Assembly: GCF_022458985.1 (NCBI RefSeq)
Contig: NC_061771.1
Span: 32,007,764 to 32,071,763, forward strand
Reading direction: 5' to 3'
Source: Mugil cephalus
Lineage: Eukaryota; Chordata; Actinopteri; Mugiliformes; Mugilidae
Length of the DNA: 64,000 nucleotides
The first letter of the stretch is position 1, and every line of letters starts with the position of its first letter. Positions 12,601 through 23,383 of this stretch are shown here, one piece after another. The notes under the pieces are model-generated. The model was not told where the DNA came from. It saw only the letters and a list, made by a program, of their open reading frames with translations, and did no database searches. The position numbers were made by a program, and so were the translations under genes.

Positions 12601-15600
12601 GTGGTATTTCTATGAACTTTTGGTTCAGAATGATATCGTTGCTATCAGGGAGTTTTGTTTAAACTAATCCAGAAGGTGTTTGAGTTCACTAAATTCTGAT
12701 TTGTGAGCACAGACTCCACCCTGGGCCCAAACAGGTTAATTCCTCTCATCATTCATCACATGTGCATTTAAAACAAGGACTCAGAAATTAAACAATTTAA
12801 TTCCATTTAAGGAAGGAATATGGTGTCGCTGGCACAGACCTTTTTACAAATGTATCCTCAAACTGAACCTCACCACAATAAAAATGGATGAAATCTCCAA
12901 CAAAAATAAATAAATGAATAAATAAAATCATTTATGCGTTTGTTTTGGTTTACTGTGAGTCATTAAAATCTTTCTGGGCTCCATTTCATCTTTTTACCAA
13001 ATCAGTTTTAGAATCAGAGCTTAAACTATTTATTCCATGACATCCCTGGTTTCCTTTTAGACAATAAAAAATATAGATTTCTAATAATAATTTCATATTA
13101 TGCAAAAAACCCTCCTTCGTTTAAGTTGTCTGTGGACCACCTTGCAATTTTTTTCCCTTATAGAGACTCACATTTAAAAAAATATTGTCAGTTTTTTTGC
13201 TTTTTGTGGAGTTGTGGGGACCGAGGAACAGGAATGAGAGGAACTAAGGAACCAGGACAATGATTGTGGTTTTGGTTCAGAGTTTAAGCTGTGTGGTTAA
13301 ACTGTTGTGTGACTGGTTGTGTTTATTGGTTTGTTTTCATTTGGTTTATCATCTGTTTTTCTTTTCCTTTTTTTTTCTTGACACTTATTGCATTTGTAGT
13401 GCATTTAAAGTTTTATTGCGTATGCTGCTGTTTCGTTCCCTTGAGGTTTGAGACCCGCTGATAACACACCTTCTTGATGAGCCACTCTCTCTTGGCTGGG
13501 ATGATGTTGTGTCCTCGATGCGCTGCCGTCTCCACACAGGCGCTGCAGACACAGGTGTTGTCGGTGCGACAGTAGTACTCCAGACCTCTCAGGTGGATGG
13601 GACACGGAGGCAGATCGGAAGTGGACGAGTCACTGGGGACACTCAGAGTGAACCTGCTGAGACATTGACAGGAATCACAATCAGAAACGCTTTATTAATA
13701 CCAGAGGTAAATTAGTTTTACAGCAGCTCCTGCTCAAAGTGTCCAGAACAAAGAGCAACGTAGGCAATAAGAATATGTGGAATAAGTAGGAAATTAGAAT
13801 AACAACACACACATAAATGTAAAAGATGACAAAGAGTGAAGTTTGTGTGGTTAGAATATGGAACGATATGGAGGAGGAAATGAAAATGTGCAATAACATC
13901 ACACATTTAAAAAATATATATAGGTTTTTGTTTTTGTGTAATAATTCAATATAGAGGGAGCAGAACAAGAGAAGCTTCATCCCGTCTCTTCTCAAACTAG
14001 ATTATTATTATTTTCTGTCTTTACTCAACTGTTTTATAATTAAGTTGGAAAATGACGCAGCTTGTGCTTGATGCTTTTATGTCGTGATAAGATCAAATCA
14101 AAATCAAATAAAGTGGCATTGAATGTGGGGGTATTGTTGCAAAGTGGGAAAATATTGCACAAGTGAGTCCAGAGTCCAGTAGATAAGGAAATCTGTACAT
14201 TTGAACAGGACTTATTGCACAATATTAGTGTAAACATGGGTTATTATTATATTATACAGTAATTCTAGAGTCATTAATTGTAAATATATCACAGTAATTT
14301 ACTGTGGCAACACCTGTTTCACGGTAACACACTTAATTACAGTATTATATTGTGAATATTACAGTAAAATGTGACAGTGAAGCTGCTCAACGTCTGTTTG
14401 CTGATGTCGAAGACGTTCACTCTGTACAGGAACACGTTTACACTCGGTGCTCTTCGTGGTTACTGATATAAGAATTGTGCGTTTACATGCACAACTTAAT
14501 CCAGCTCTAAATTCTACTTTCTGAATGTGGTCCACGTCCCAGTTTACATGCAACAGAGAAAATGGAACAACTGATGGGAACATGTCCTCCTCCTCCATTA
14601 ATGTCACGCTACTCATGGTGCAGATAGGTGGCGCTATCCCTCAGGTGGTTCTTCTACCTCTGTTTACCTTCTTCTTCTGTGATTGACTTTCTTATATGCG
14701 TTGTCGGGATTAATTCAGATTGAGTCGGGAGAAATCAGTTTCCAATCTCATTATCTGATGTGTAAACTCTGATATTAATTGTGTAACGTGTTTACATGCA
14801 CTTAAATTGTGATTAGAAGAAATGTGATTAATCACGATTAAATGTCATTAATTTTTAATCTATATTAATAGCGTGCACTGCAAACTGGATATTTTCACAC
14901 ATTATTATTAAAATGCTCACACGATTCATACAATATAAATACTGAAGCTGTATTTTAGAGCAGTGGTTGTCTGTTCAAAAGCGCTATAGCTCAAAAAGTA
15001 GCTCAGCAGCTTAGATATTTATATATATTTAATGTGTTCATACGTGGGAAATATTGTGTATCTTACAAATGAATGACTAGCGATGGTTAGAAAATGGGTA
15101 CAAAATGAGAAATTAAGCATTTATACTACTACTACTACTACAACTACAGAAAAGATCAAACATGTGGTTACAATGCCAGTTAAAGTCAGATTAAGGCAGT
15201 AATTTGTTTTTTTCACGTGCATGTAAACGACTGACTCTTATTGGTTTACCAGTGTTGTATTTCTCTGTAGTCTTAATTAGGGACGGGCATCAATAACAGG
15301 TTCTTTTAAAGAACTGGTTCCAACTGGTTCAATTCATCGATACCATTAGCCTTCATGCTTATCGATGCTTTTCGTCACAAATCTTTACACCCCAGCCCAC
15401 AAGGTGGCGGTGATGCACCTACAAGTTGTTTGCCAACCGCCATAAAACAACAAAAAAAAGAAGAAGAATCTTTCGAGAGCGGCAGCACCACCTCCATCCT
15501 GAAGTATTTGTCTTGATAAAGTGGTTGAAGTGAACTCATTATATATATATAGATGATGTATTTGTACCTGCGTGGGGGCGAGTAGGGCGGAGGCAGGTCT

Positions 15601-16112
15601 TGGTGCTCTTGTTTCTGAGGACCGACTCGACGGGGGCTCTGGGGGTGAGTGTTGCTAGGATACTCCTGGGCTACACCGGACGCTGGCAACTGCTGGAAAC
15701 GTGTCATCATCTCAGCAAAGATGCTCCCTGGCATCTCGCCCTGTCTCCCGTGGGCAGACGGAGCTGGGGGGTGGTGATGAGGAGGAGGAGGAGGAGGAGG
15801 AGGATGTTGGTGTGAGTTGAAGAGACTTCCATCCGTTACCACGCTGCTGTTGGACGCCTGCTTGAACTGCTCGGTGATTTCCTTCAGGGTTCGGTTGATG
15901 TGGAGCTCGGGTCGCTTGCGGAAGGACTCCTTGCAGAGGGGGCACTGGTACGACTTGGCGCCGCCTCCTTTTCCATCCCAGTAGGAGGAGATACAGGACT
16001 GGCAGAAGCTGTGGCCGCATGGGGTCGAGACCGGGTTGTTGAACACATCCAGGCAGATCGAGCAGGAGAACTGGTCTTCAGACAGAAAGGCAGCCGGCAG
16101 CGCCATAGTCAT
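6622..16112 (-). CDS. TRIM-family E3 ubiquitin ligase: RING, B-box 2, coiled coil, PRY-SPRY
   Basis: Coding exons (minus strand, 5' to 3'): 16112-15568, 13653-13470, 11811-11716, 11087-10998, 10323-10180, 9174-9027, 8113-8057, 7978-7952, 7873-7698, 6990-6622. They join in phase to 611 residues plus TGA. The RING is at residues 17-60 (C17, C20, C32, H34, C37, C40, C57, C60; C3HC4). A Ser/Pro/His-rich linker with a run of eight prolines follows. B-box 2 is at 199-230 (C199, H202, C210, D213, C218, C221, H227, H230). The coiled coil spans about 243-370, PRY about 431-488 and SPRY 489-611 (WDLGV and GYWFL-type motifs). RING TRIMs transfer ubiquitin; the PRY-SPRY usually recognises the target, often in innate immunity. 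The 96-nt exon is typical of fish TRIM genes. The expected 234-nt coiled-coil exon is split into 90 + 144 nt, and PRY and SPRY sit on separate exons. The exact member (TRIM25-, TRIM39- or bloodthirsty-like) is unresolved. No frameshift was seen. Confidence 0.9.
7025..7410 (+). mobile_element. LINE (L2/CR1-like) 3' end with TGATTC-type tail, antisense in a TRIM intron
   Basis: One frame reads [17 protein letters not shown] near 7095-7150. This resembles the extreme C-terminus of L2/CR1-type reverse transcriptases. A non-coding 3' UTR follows, then CAATAAAG and a short GATTCTGATTC tandem tail at 7381-7408, the usual 3' tail of such fish retroelements. It lies in the intron between the PRY and SPRY exons, opposite in strand to the gene. 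Confidence 0.65.
8190..8335. repeat. Dispersed repeat with ATCGATACTT words (second copy 10680-10960)
   Basis: Shared words with 10700-10800 include AATCAAAATATCGATACTT and GGAGGTAATGTAGGAGACAC. The second copy runs on into an ATATCGGATCGGTATCGCCG block. Both are in TRIM introns. This is a TE-derived repeat of unknown class. Confidence 0.55.
8372..8470 (+). mobile_element. LINE reverse-transcriptase fragment
   Basis: The frame reads [19 protein letters not shown], matching the GVPQGSxLGPxLFxxY block of non-LTR reverse transcriptases. It loses similarity on both sides. Intronic in the TRIM gene and not coding there. Confidence 0.7.
9556..9820. mobile_element. hAT-type MITE with 8-bp target-site duplication
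   Basis: The 265-bp element starts TAGGGCTGGGCG and ends CGCCCAGCCCTC, inverted complements except at the terminal base. Directly outside, GTTTGCAG occurs at 9548-9555 and again at 9821-9828, an exact 8-bp duplication as made by hAT transposases. The interior has GGTATCG/CGATACC words and no transposase. It is inserted in a TRIM intron. Confidence 0.85.
12360..12625 (+). repeat. Dispersed repeat (copies at about 31495-31715 and, inverted, 45165-45240)
   Basis: Copies share TAGAACC...GAACATGTGAGCTT.GTGGTATTT and GGTTGAATTGT...GTCTCCTGTAGTG. One copy each lies in introns of the TRIM gene, znf638 and naf1. Class unknown. Confidence 0.55.
13672..14010 (-). mobile_element. Retroelement 3' end (LINE-like tail) in reverse orientation
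   Basis: Read on the minus strand it ends in TAATAAAGCGTTTCTGATTG, the same type of tail as the LINE end at 7381-7408. A GAGCAGGAGCTGCTG block lies just upstream. It lies 19 bp outside the TRIM B-box exon, which it does not disrupt. The inner limit is unclear. Confidence 0.5.
14478..15231. mobile_element. DNA-transposon-like repeat with GTTTACATGCAC inverted ends
   Basis: GTTTACATGCAC at 14481-14492 is matched by its exact reverse complement at 15217-15228. The interior is non-coding. A shorter relative lies at about 55890-56160, sharing the GTCCCAGTTTA.ATGCA and GGGAACATG.CCTCCTCCTC blocks. It is in a TRIM intron. Confidence 0.55.
15275..15400 (+). mobile_element. hAT element end fragment
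   Basis: AGGGACGGGCATC followed by AACTGGTTCAATTCATCGATACC matches the start of the remnant at 560-620. The reverse form of the end (ATCGATGCCCGACCCT) recurs near 43318-43333 in a naf1 intron. Confidence 0.5.
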
Positions 16113-16487
16113 TCAACCTGTAAAAGAGGTTAGAACTAATTCAGAATATATCTCAAAAAAAACATTTGTTACTGAGGCTTGTTCTGAAACTGTCCCTCGC
16201 TGAACCACCACATCCATTTTTCTCTGCAGTTTTCTCATGTTTTCATTTCATGTTCCTCTGGCGCAACAATACACCAGTGTTTAGAGTCTACAGCCTCATT
16301 TAGTCCTGTGGATGAACACAGGCAGCTACAACTGGTTTAGCATGAGCCCAGCGTCGCCTTATGAGCCAGTTATGAGATAAAGTTGAACTCAAATGAGTTT
16401 GTGTTTGGGTCTGAAATCATCAACAGTGAAAATCCTGAGAATAGACCAAGAGAAACCAACCAAACACCTGGAACTAAAGCATCATAC

Positions 16488-16600
16488 CTGTGAATTTGTT
16501 CATTCAGTAAAGGTCAGAGGCAAAACACACTTAGAAGCCCAGTCAGCTAGCAGCTAACAAGAAGACAGCAGCTAACTAGCCTAGCCACATCATTGGGCAC
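16488..16600 (-). other. Possible non-coding first exon of the TRIM gene
   Basis: The coding exon begins downstream of a TTTTACAG acceptor (16119-16118), with only five bases of 5' UTR before the ATG, so an upstream leader exon is expected. The nearest strong minus-strand donor is CAG|GTATGA at 16488/16487. The transcription start is a guess. If this join is right, a six-codon upstream ORF (ATG at 16503) ends in a TGA that directly abuts the main ATG. Confidence 0.4.
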
Positions 16601-16639
16601 CTCCCTTCACCAATGTTTCATTAAGTTAAGCCCACAACA

Positions 16640-17480
16640 CCTCAAGAAGACTTAACACTGAGTTCCAGTGTCCTGGACTCTCAGTCTAATCTCCACAACA
16701 CATGTTTGTGTTGAAGTGTGTGATGACAACAGATCAAAGGAGCTTTGGGAGGAGCTCAGATATAAAGAGTTGTTGTTGCTCATCAGGCTGGAAAAGGTTC
16801 CACAACCATCTCTAAAGAGTCTGGAAGCCACAAATAATCCACAGAGAGTCAGACAGATTGAAGACGACTGTTCCCCTCCACAGGAGTGGTCCACCAACAA
16901 ACATCACTCCATCATAGTGGGAGAGGAACCAGAGGAACCAGAGGAACCCAGGGGAACTTCTAAGCAGCTAAAGGCCTCTCTCACATTGGCTGATGTTCAT
17001 GTTGATGAATCCACTCAACAACCAAAGACACTGCTCTCTGTCCACAAAGAACATGTGGGACAATGTTTAGTGGACAGATGAGACCAGAGTAGAATAGTTT
17101 GGTTTAAATGTTTGGAGATGAACCAACACTGCGTTCCAGCATCAGAACCTCATCCCTCCATGACACATGGGGGCGCTAATGTCCTGGTTTGGGCCTGTTC
17201 TGCTGCATCTGCTCATCATTGATGGACCAATGAACTGTGAATTCTACCAGTGAACTCTGAAAGAAAATGTCAGGACATGAGTCCATGAGCTGAATGTGAA
17301 GAGAAACTGGGTCATGGAGGAAGACAAGGAGCCCAAGAACACCAGTGGTTCTCCAGGAGAACCAGATGAATGTTTAGGAACAAGTCAGAGTTGATGAGAG
17401 GAAACCACCAACATCTCACAACTCAACTGGTTCTGTTCTGAATGGGATCAGACTCCTCCAAGCTACTTCTCTTTGTCTGT
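16640..17480 (+). mobile_element. Tc1/mariner transposon relic
   Basis: Broken transposase pieces can be read across several frames: a SGPPTNITP-like piece (compare SGRPTKITP of the paired/HTH region), WTDETRVE (compare WSDETKVELFG at the first catalytic Asp), and KRNWVMEEDKEPKNTSG (compare RFTFQQDNDPKHTAK at the second Asp region). Stops and frame changes are frequent, so it cannot code. Related pieces lie at 61135-61195 and 61580-61690. It lies upstream of the TRIM gene. Confidence 0.7.
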
Positions 17481-18142
17481 GTAACTGAAAGACGTCACTA
17501 ATTAATGAAACACAACGATTTCAAGTGACCTTCTGTGTAGCTTTTTGTAGACTGAAGTGCAAACTGCAGTTTAACCGGATTCCTTCCTCGGAGAATTTAA
17601 AGCATCCTCATCTGATGTTGATAGAGATCAAATCTGATGAGAGAAGCTGAACCTTTGTTGGTCACCTTCAACAAAAAAAGTGGAACAACAGTATTACATA
17701 AACCTTAAAAAAAACCTTGCATGCTTTTCAAGCTGCTGCCATTTAAAGAGTAAAGTGTAGTGGAAATTTACCAGTAACCACCGTAATCTCTTATATCCTT
17801 TGTGTTCTTTTTTAGGTGAGTATAGTTGTGTGGAACCCTAGAGGAGGCTACGCTAATCTGCCTCTGTACTGAAGGAAGTACAAGAGATGCGGCATCAGTG
17901 AATAACATGACACCATTTAACCCTCCATGGGTCCAGGAACCATATCTGGTAACGTGTGGTTTTCATTGAGCCAATCAGAGAAGATCAAAGAAAGAGTCTC
18001 AGGTCTAATCAGGGTCTAATGTGGTCTACAAGGTCCACCTCTGAACTGCTTTATTAGGAACCAAGAAGAAGACGAACAAGCGTCATAATGTGATAATGTT
18101 GACTAGCGTCTGAATCAGCTCTGATGTTCTAATATTTTAAAT

Positions 18143-18300
18143 CAGCGATTCCCAACCTGTCCTGTTGGGCAGTGAAGCTATTGCAAATCATTTCCTTTGA
18201 TATCTGGGTTTTGGTTGAGTTCTTGACGTTGTTTGTCAAACACCAACATCTTAATATGATCCACTATTTTAAAAGGAAAAAAGCCGTAAGTTATAGTGCA
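18143..18300 (-). mobile_element. hAT MITE copy (family of 45573-46051)
   Basis: It starts CAGCGATTCCCAACC. Inside, GTTTGTCAAACACCAACA and CTTAATATGATCCACT match the reverse complement of 45935-45990. The far end is not clear, so no duplication could be scored. Confidence 0.6.
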
Positions 18301-20454
18301 ATGTTTTAATTTAGTTTTTTGATGTTTTTGCTTTTAATCAAATTGAAGTTTCACCATCTTATATTTATATCCTTGTTAATATAAATTACCACTAAATGGA
18401 CACTGTCTATATCTGATTCACCACTATTTATTTATATTGAATCTGAAACTACTAGGCTCTTCTTTAACTTGACACATTGCATTAGGAGCACAGTTTAGAT
18501 TGTGTTGATTGCGTGTTTTCGTGTAATGTTTGTAGCGCGGTGTCGTAGGCTCCAGTTGTTGTCTTTGTGTTAACTTCAGTCTGGCTGCAGGTTGGAAGAG
18601 CATCTTCAGACTCAGCAGAATAAATGTTTTTTAAAACGTGTTTTTTTTTTTCTTGGAATGAATTCTCTCATAATTTCGATTATTATTGTATTATAAAGTT
18701 GTATGAAATTATTACATATTACATTTAGGGATTGAAACTACCTAAATAAATGATAATTTTTTAAAACAAGTTAAAAATAGTGTTATTTTTCATACTGTGT
18801 AGTGTTAATTTAACCCAGTTTGGAGAGTTAAAAAGGAAAGAACTATGACACAGTGTTAAATAATTAACTCATCTGAAAATGTTAATTTAACTCTGTAGAG
18901 TGTGGAGCTCTACAAACCCCGAAAAAGGGTCCAGTTTTTACTGTGTACGTCTTGTGGGTCTACGTTGGATGTTTTTTTGTATTTTTATTTTTTCAGACAA
19001 CAGATGGAAATTAGCTTCCAGCTAAATCTGATGCACACACTGATGATGTTCATGTCTTTGACACTTTAATGATAAAACGAGCAGCTGTGGTGGTTGTGTG
19101 GTGGATCTCTTTTGTGTTGTTTCGTTTTTTCATGACAGTAGCACAAATACTGAATAAAAATCATCAGCTGTATTTGAAAAACTGGAAAATGGCCGACCGC
19201 CAGCTCGCTCTGACACGGAGCAGGAGTTCCTGTCCTGTTCCTGACAGGAGAATGTGATTCTATGTGACTTGTGAGTTGTGTGTTTTCTGCACTCAGACAC
19301 ACCCACGCTAACACACACACACACACACTCACTCACAGACACAATGCAAAAAAAGGTTTCACAAGATCAGGAAATTCAGGCTCGGTCGGAACCTTTAGAC
19401 TCGATCTGTTGACCACATGCTGTCATTTACATAAATATGGCAACAAACTGGAAAGTTGTGAGTCGTTTCCTCGTGTCATTACTGTACAGAAGCTTCATGA
19501 GAACCATAACAGGACAGATAATCCTTTAATTTATCCCACGCTGGTAATGGTGTCATGTCTTCTCTTTCAGCATATCCAAGGAAGGGCTTATTTTCAGTGT
19601 GAAGCCGTGTTTAATAAACACATCGGGATGTTGCAACATTGTCGTGGCCGTGGATCAGATTTCTCTGGATCTTTTAATGATTTCCTGGAATAAATCTCCA
19701 TATTTAAACCCTCTGTCTGATGATCCTCAGTTAACCAGGTCATTGTACAAAGTTTATCAGCCTCTAAATCTTCATTTCATGGCTGGAATAAAAATAATAA
19801 TAATGATGATAATAAGAAAGCAAAGAGACAGTCGATGCTTCCTCTATGATTAAAGAACACACAACAAACCCTGTGGTCAACCTTTAACACTCGTGTGTGT
19901 ACTTGTGGTTTTTGTGGACTCTTTTCGCCACGTAATGTGGAAACATGAAGACTACAGTCACAGTTAATGTGTAGTCCAGCATGGACCACATTATATTTTA
20001 TAAAACACAGACTGAGACGGCATTACAACACGTTACAATACGTAAATGAATAATAATAATAATAAAAAAAAAGAAAAGCCGCACCTGTTTCTGAGTGTCT
20101 GCACCCCTGAGACAGATTATTTCCTCGGTCCAGATGTTTCGTGTATCTCCCAGATGTCCCTGTCCTCCTGCACTGTTTTTCTTGTCCTTATAATCAATCC
20201 GTCTGTGGTATTTCCCTCCTTTATCGCTGCTGACCCCTCCCTCCTCATTCCACCAGCTCAATGCATCTGAACCAACCTGCTCTGCAGGTGTGACGCTCTT
20301 TAAACAGTCTCCCTCTTTCACTCCCGTTCAGCCTCTTTCTTAATTAACTTAGGACAGTTGTTAAGTAAAAACTGCAATTGGCAACATCCTCTTAGCAAAC
20401 ATCTCCCCCTTTAAATAGAAAATAGCTTCTTTCTTTTTTTTTTTTTTAGTGGTT

Positions 20455-20662
20455 TATCAGCCACAACATAATGACCACTGACAGGAGGAGTTAATAACAT
20501 TTAAATTGGCAATTCATTGCTCGCTGGGAAACCTTTGGACCTGGTATTCATTCATGTGGATGTTACTTAGATATACAGCCCCCACCTAGACCAGACCAGC
20601 AAGATTCAACACCCCTCAAGGTCCAATGTCCGTCCTCTGATGAGTCACCTACACAATATTAG
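20455..20662 (-). mobile_element. Truncated Tc1-type MITE (family of 58758-59084)
   Basis: It begins with ATCAGCCACAACATAATGAC, then GACAGGAGGAGTTAATAACAT, matching the reverse complement of 59030-59080. The AACATCCAC...AAATACC region is also shared. The opposite terminal repeat is missing. Confidence 0.6.
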
Positions 20663-20850
20663 GAATGTGGACACAATGTTGTGTCTGAATTTTATGAATT
20701 TTCACCATCTGGCATCTTGAATAAGACAGAGTTTTTAAAAAATAATTTCATTTATAGATTGTATGTTCATTTTTATTTTTATTTATCCTTTTTTCAAAGC
20801 AGTTTTTTATTGTCTGGCCTCTTGCGTAAAACAACAGACTGCATAACTGA

Positions 20851-20940
20851 CTTTTATTTTATTTTATTTTATTTTATTTTATTTTATTTTATTTTATTTT
20901 ATTTTTATTTTTATTTTTATTTTTATTTTTATTTTTATTT
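20851..20940. repeat. (TTTTA)n / (TTTTTA)n microsatellite
   Basis: About ten pentamer units grade into hexamer units just upstream of the presumed znf638 leader exon. Confidence 0.95.
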
Positions 20941-20984
20941 CACTCCAGTCCTGTTGGCAGCGGTAATGCGCTTTTACGCCGGTG

Positions 20985-21161
20985 TTTTTTACCATTCGCT
21001 ATCAGAAACAAAGAAGAAGAAGACGTAGCAGCGGGAGCGGAGGCCAACGAAGAAGTGAAAGAAGAAGAAGAAGAAGAAGAGCACGAAGAAGAAGGAGGAG
21101 GTGGCGGAGGAATCAGGACTTTCTAGTGACAGTCAAGATCAACATCGACTCACTACGAAAG
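20985..21161 (+). other. Possible 5' UTR exon of znf638
   Basis: A GAA/purine-rich segment ends at a good donor (CGAAAG|GTATTT at 21161/21162). The first coding exon opens after a polypyrimidine tract and CCTCAG acceptor at 23144, so a spliced leader upstream is expected. The 5' limit is a guess; an AAAATGGC (YY1-like) word lies just downstream at about 21266. Confidence 0.4.
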
Positions 21162-23383
21162 GTATTTATTGGTTGTGATGTGTAGACGGAAACACGGTGG
21201 TCGTTAAGTGTGAACCTGTCCCGTTGCTACCTTCATTCCGCTAGTTCGGTAGCTATAACAACACAAAATGGCTGACATACGTGGGTATGCTCAGGGAGCT
21301 CCGAGGTTTCAGTCCACACTAAATATATATAAATACACATAATGTGTTTAATTTAGATTCTGGAGGCTACACGGTCGCTCCTAGTTGGTTTAAAATCATT
21401 TAAAGTTAACTCGGCTGCTTGTAACAGGCCCCGGGCTGCATCACCTCGTCTCACCTCAAGCTTCCGGTTCTTTTAGCTTCACTGTTTATTTACATATAAA
21501 GTCTAAATTCTAGAGACGTGTCTGGGACGTGTGCACCCTCCATCATAATCACTGAGTTATACCCAGTACAATGCACAGTGAAATGTGTTTTAGTACCTGC
21601 AGCCAGTGGTAAAAAGTAGTAACTCAGCACACAGGATAAATATATATATATATATAAATATATAAAATATATATGTACGTTATAGGTGTAGATGTATGAC
21701 TGAGAAAAAGTAAATGAAACTGAAACAAAATGTCATCTGTCCCCTGGTGGATTCATCCATGCTCTCTGAAACCTTTTTACCTTTTTCTTCTCCAATCTTG
21801 AAAACTGTACGATTGTATGATTTAATATGAATGTTTTCTTTATTGAAACAACCAACGCGTACTTCATACTTTATGTTACAGTAAAACCATGTTGACAAGT
21901 TGTGCATCATCATTGAAAACTGACGAATTACAAGATTAAAATGTGAAAAAAATCCGTTAATTTATTCCATATTAGTGGAATATTAGATGTTTTTGTTTTC
22001 CTGTGTAATCTTGCAGAGGTTCACTTGGTAATATCACCGTCTTTTGAAATCTATAGCACACAAACAACTCTCCTTTTTAATATGCTGTTAGTGTCATATC
22101 ACAAAACAATAATATATATACATATATATATGAAGGCACTTTGTCATCAGCCTTAGAGCTTTGCTCTTCTTGTTTTAAACGTGTCATAAATGTCTGGTTA
22201 TGTTTTAGGTATTATTTATTGCCCTGCTTGGTCTACAGTGATAGAAATCTCTTTGTTTCTGATATTTGTTAAAGATTTAAAGCTTGGTCAGGCTGAACAG
22301 AAGCCATAGCGTTGCACACCAACGCACAGTGAGTTCTTGTCTAATTCTGACATGATGGACACATGTCCAACTTGATTTCTTGCGAGACAACTTTGCATGA
22401 CATGGATAACACGACTCATCAGTGCATTCGTCCGAGTTGGGACTAGTTTTGAATAGTGGTGGTGTGATCTTAATACCAGCTGTACGTTTAGATCACATGC
22501 ACTTTAGTCATGTTTGCTTTGTTTTGTAAGTCTTGCAAAATATATGCAAAACAAGCCTAGGAAAACGTTAACATTATTTGAGTTTAGCTAAGTTTATAGA
22601 ACCGTATTAGAGGTTTCTGTTGCTTTGTTTTGATTGTGTTTCAGCACATGGTAAGTTTGATTCATAATAACTGAACATTGCATTGACCTCTTACCTGCAG
22701 GGAAATCTGAACCATGTGCTTTGGAATTGCTTTGTTCTGCTGTGAACATTTTGGCAATTAGGTTTACATCTGGTATGGAAAAAATTGTTGCAAGGCTGAA
22801 TCGGGGCCAGTGGGATTGGGCTTTTGTCCTCTTTGGCTGCTAAATTCATGTTTAATGCTTGGATAATAATCTATTCTTGTTGCATAATGTTGGTTTGCTT
22901 TCCTGTCCTGAAAGAAAAACACGGTGGCCACGCTCGACTGCAGGAAAGAGATCTCGAAAGCGACCTCATTTCTTTATGCTTTTACAAATTTTGAGGAAGA
23001 CCCCACAAACAAAATCTGGACTTGACAAGTTGTTGAAGTGTCTGTGGGAAGGAAGAAACGGAAGATGTCGTATGAAAGCTACTTTTTAATTGTCAAATTA
23101 AATCTGGTTTATTTGTAATAGTATATTTCTGCTTTCCACCTCAGCCTCGGAGTACGCACACAGACAGTAATTTTCAACTTGCGCCTACCATTCTTTGGAG
23201 CCCGGTGCGACAGTCTCCATTGCCGACAGCACTAGAGCGACCCATTTCATATTTTGAGAAGTGGCCGGTGCTGCTGCAGTGACAGATCTCGGATTGGCTC
23301 AGATTCAGAGACTCGAGCATAAATTGCTCTTCAGAATCTAGCAACCATCATTGTTGGCAGCAATTGTCAGAGGAGGTGCTGCC

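Larger units (their letters stand above)
17481..20984. other. Intergenic DNA between the divergent TRIM and znf638 genes
   Basis: No gene was recognised. It contains a hAT MITE copy (18143-18300), a CA run near 19310-19330, a Tc1-type MITE piece (20455-20662) and a TTTTA microsatellite (20851-20940). The longest open frame (19271-19693) has no protein-family resemblance and covers the CA repeat. Confidence 0.55.

Noticed and set aside
16668..17081. 137-codon frame upstream of the TRIM gene
   Set aside because: It overlaps the Tc1 relic; matching transposase pieces are split among frames, so it is not a functional gene.
19271..19693. 140-codon plus-strand frame
   Set aside because: Begins in a CA repeat, has no recognisable domain and no splice context.
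20982..21185. Arg-rich 67-codon frame at the znf638 leader
   Set aside because: A by-product of the GAA/AGA repeat; it crosses the likely donor at 21161.
22859..23089. 76-codon frame upstream of the znf638 first coding exon
   Set aside because: No splice junction links it to znf638; the first coding exon has its own upstream in-frame stop and an acceptor at 23144.
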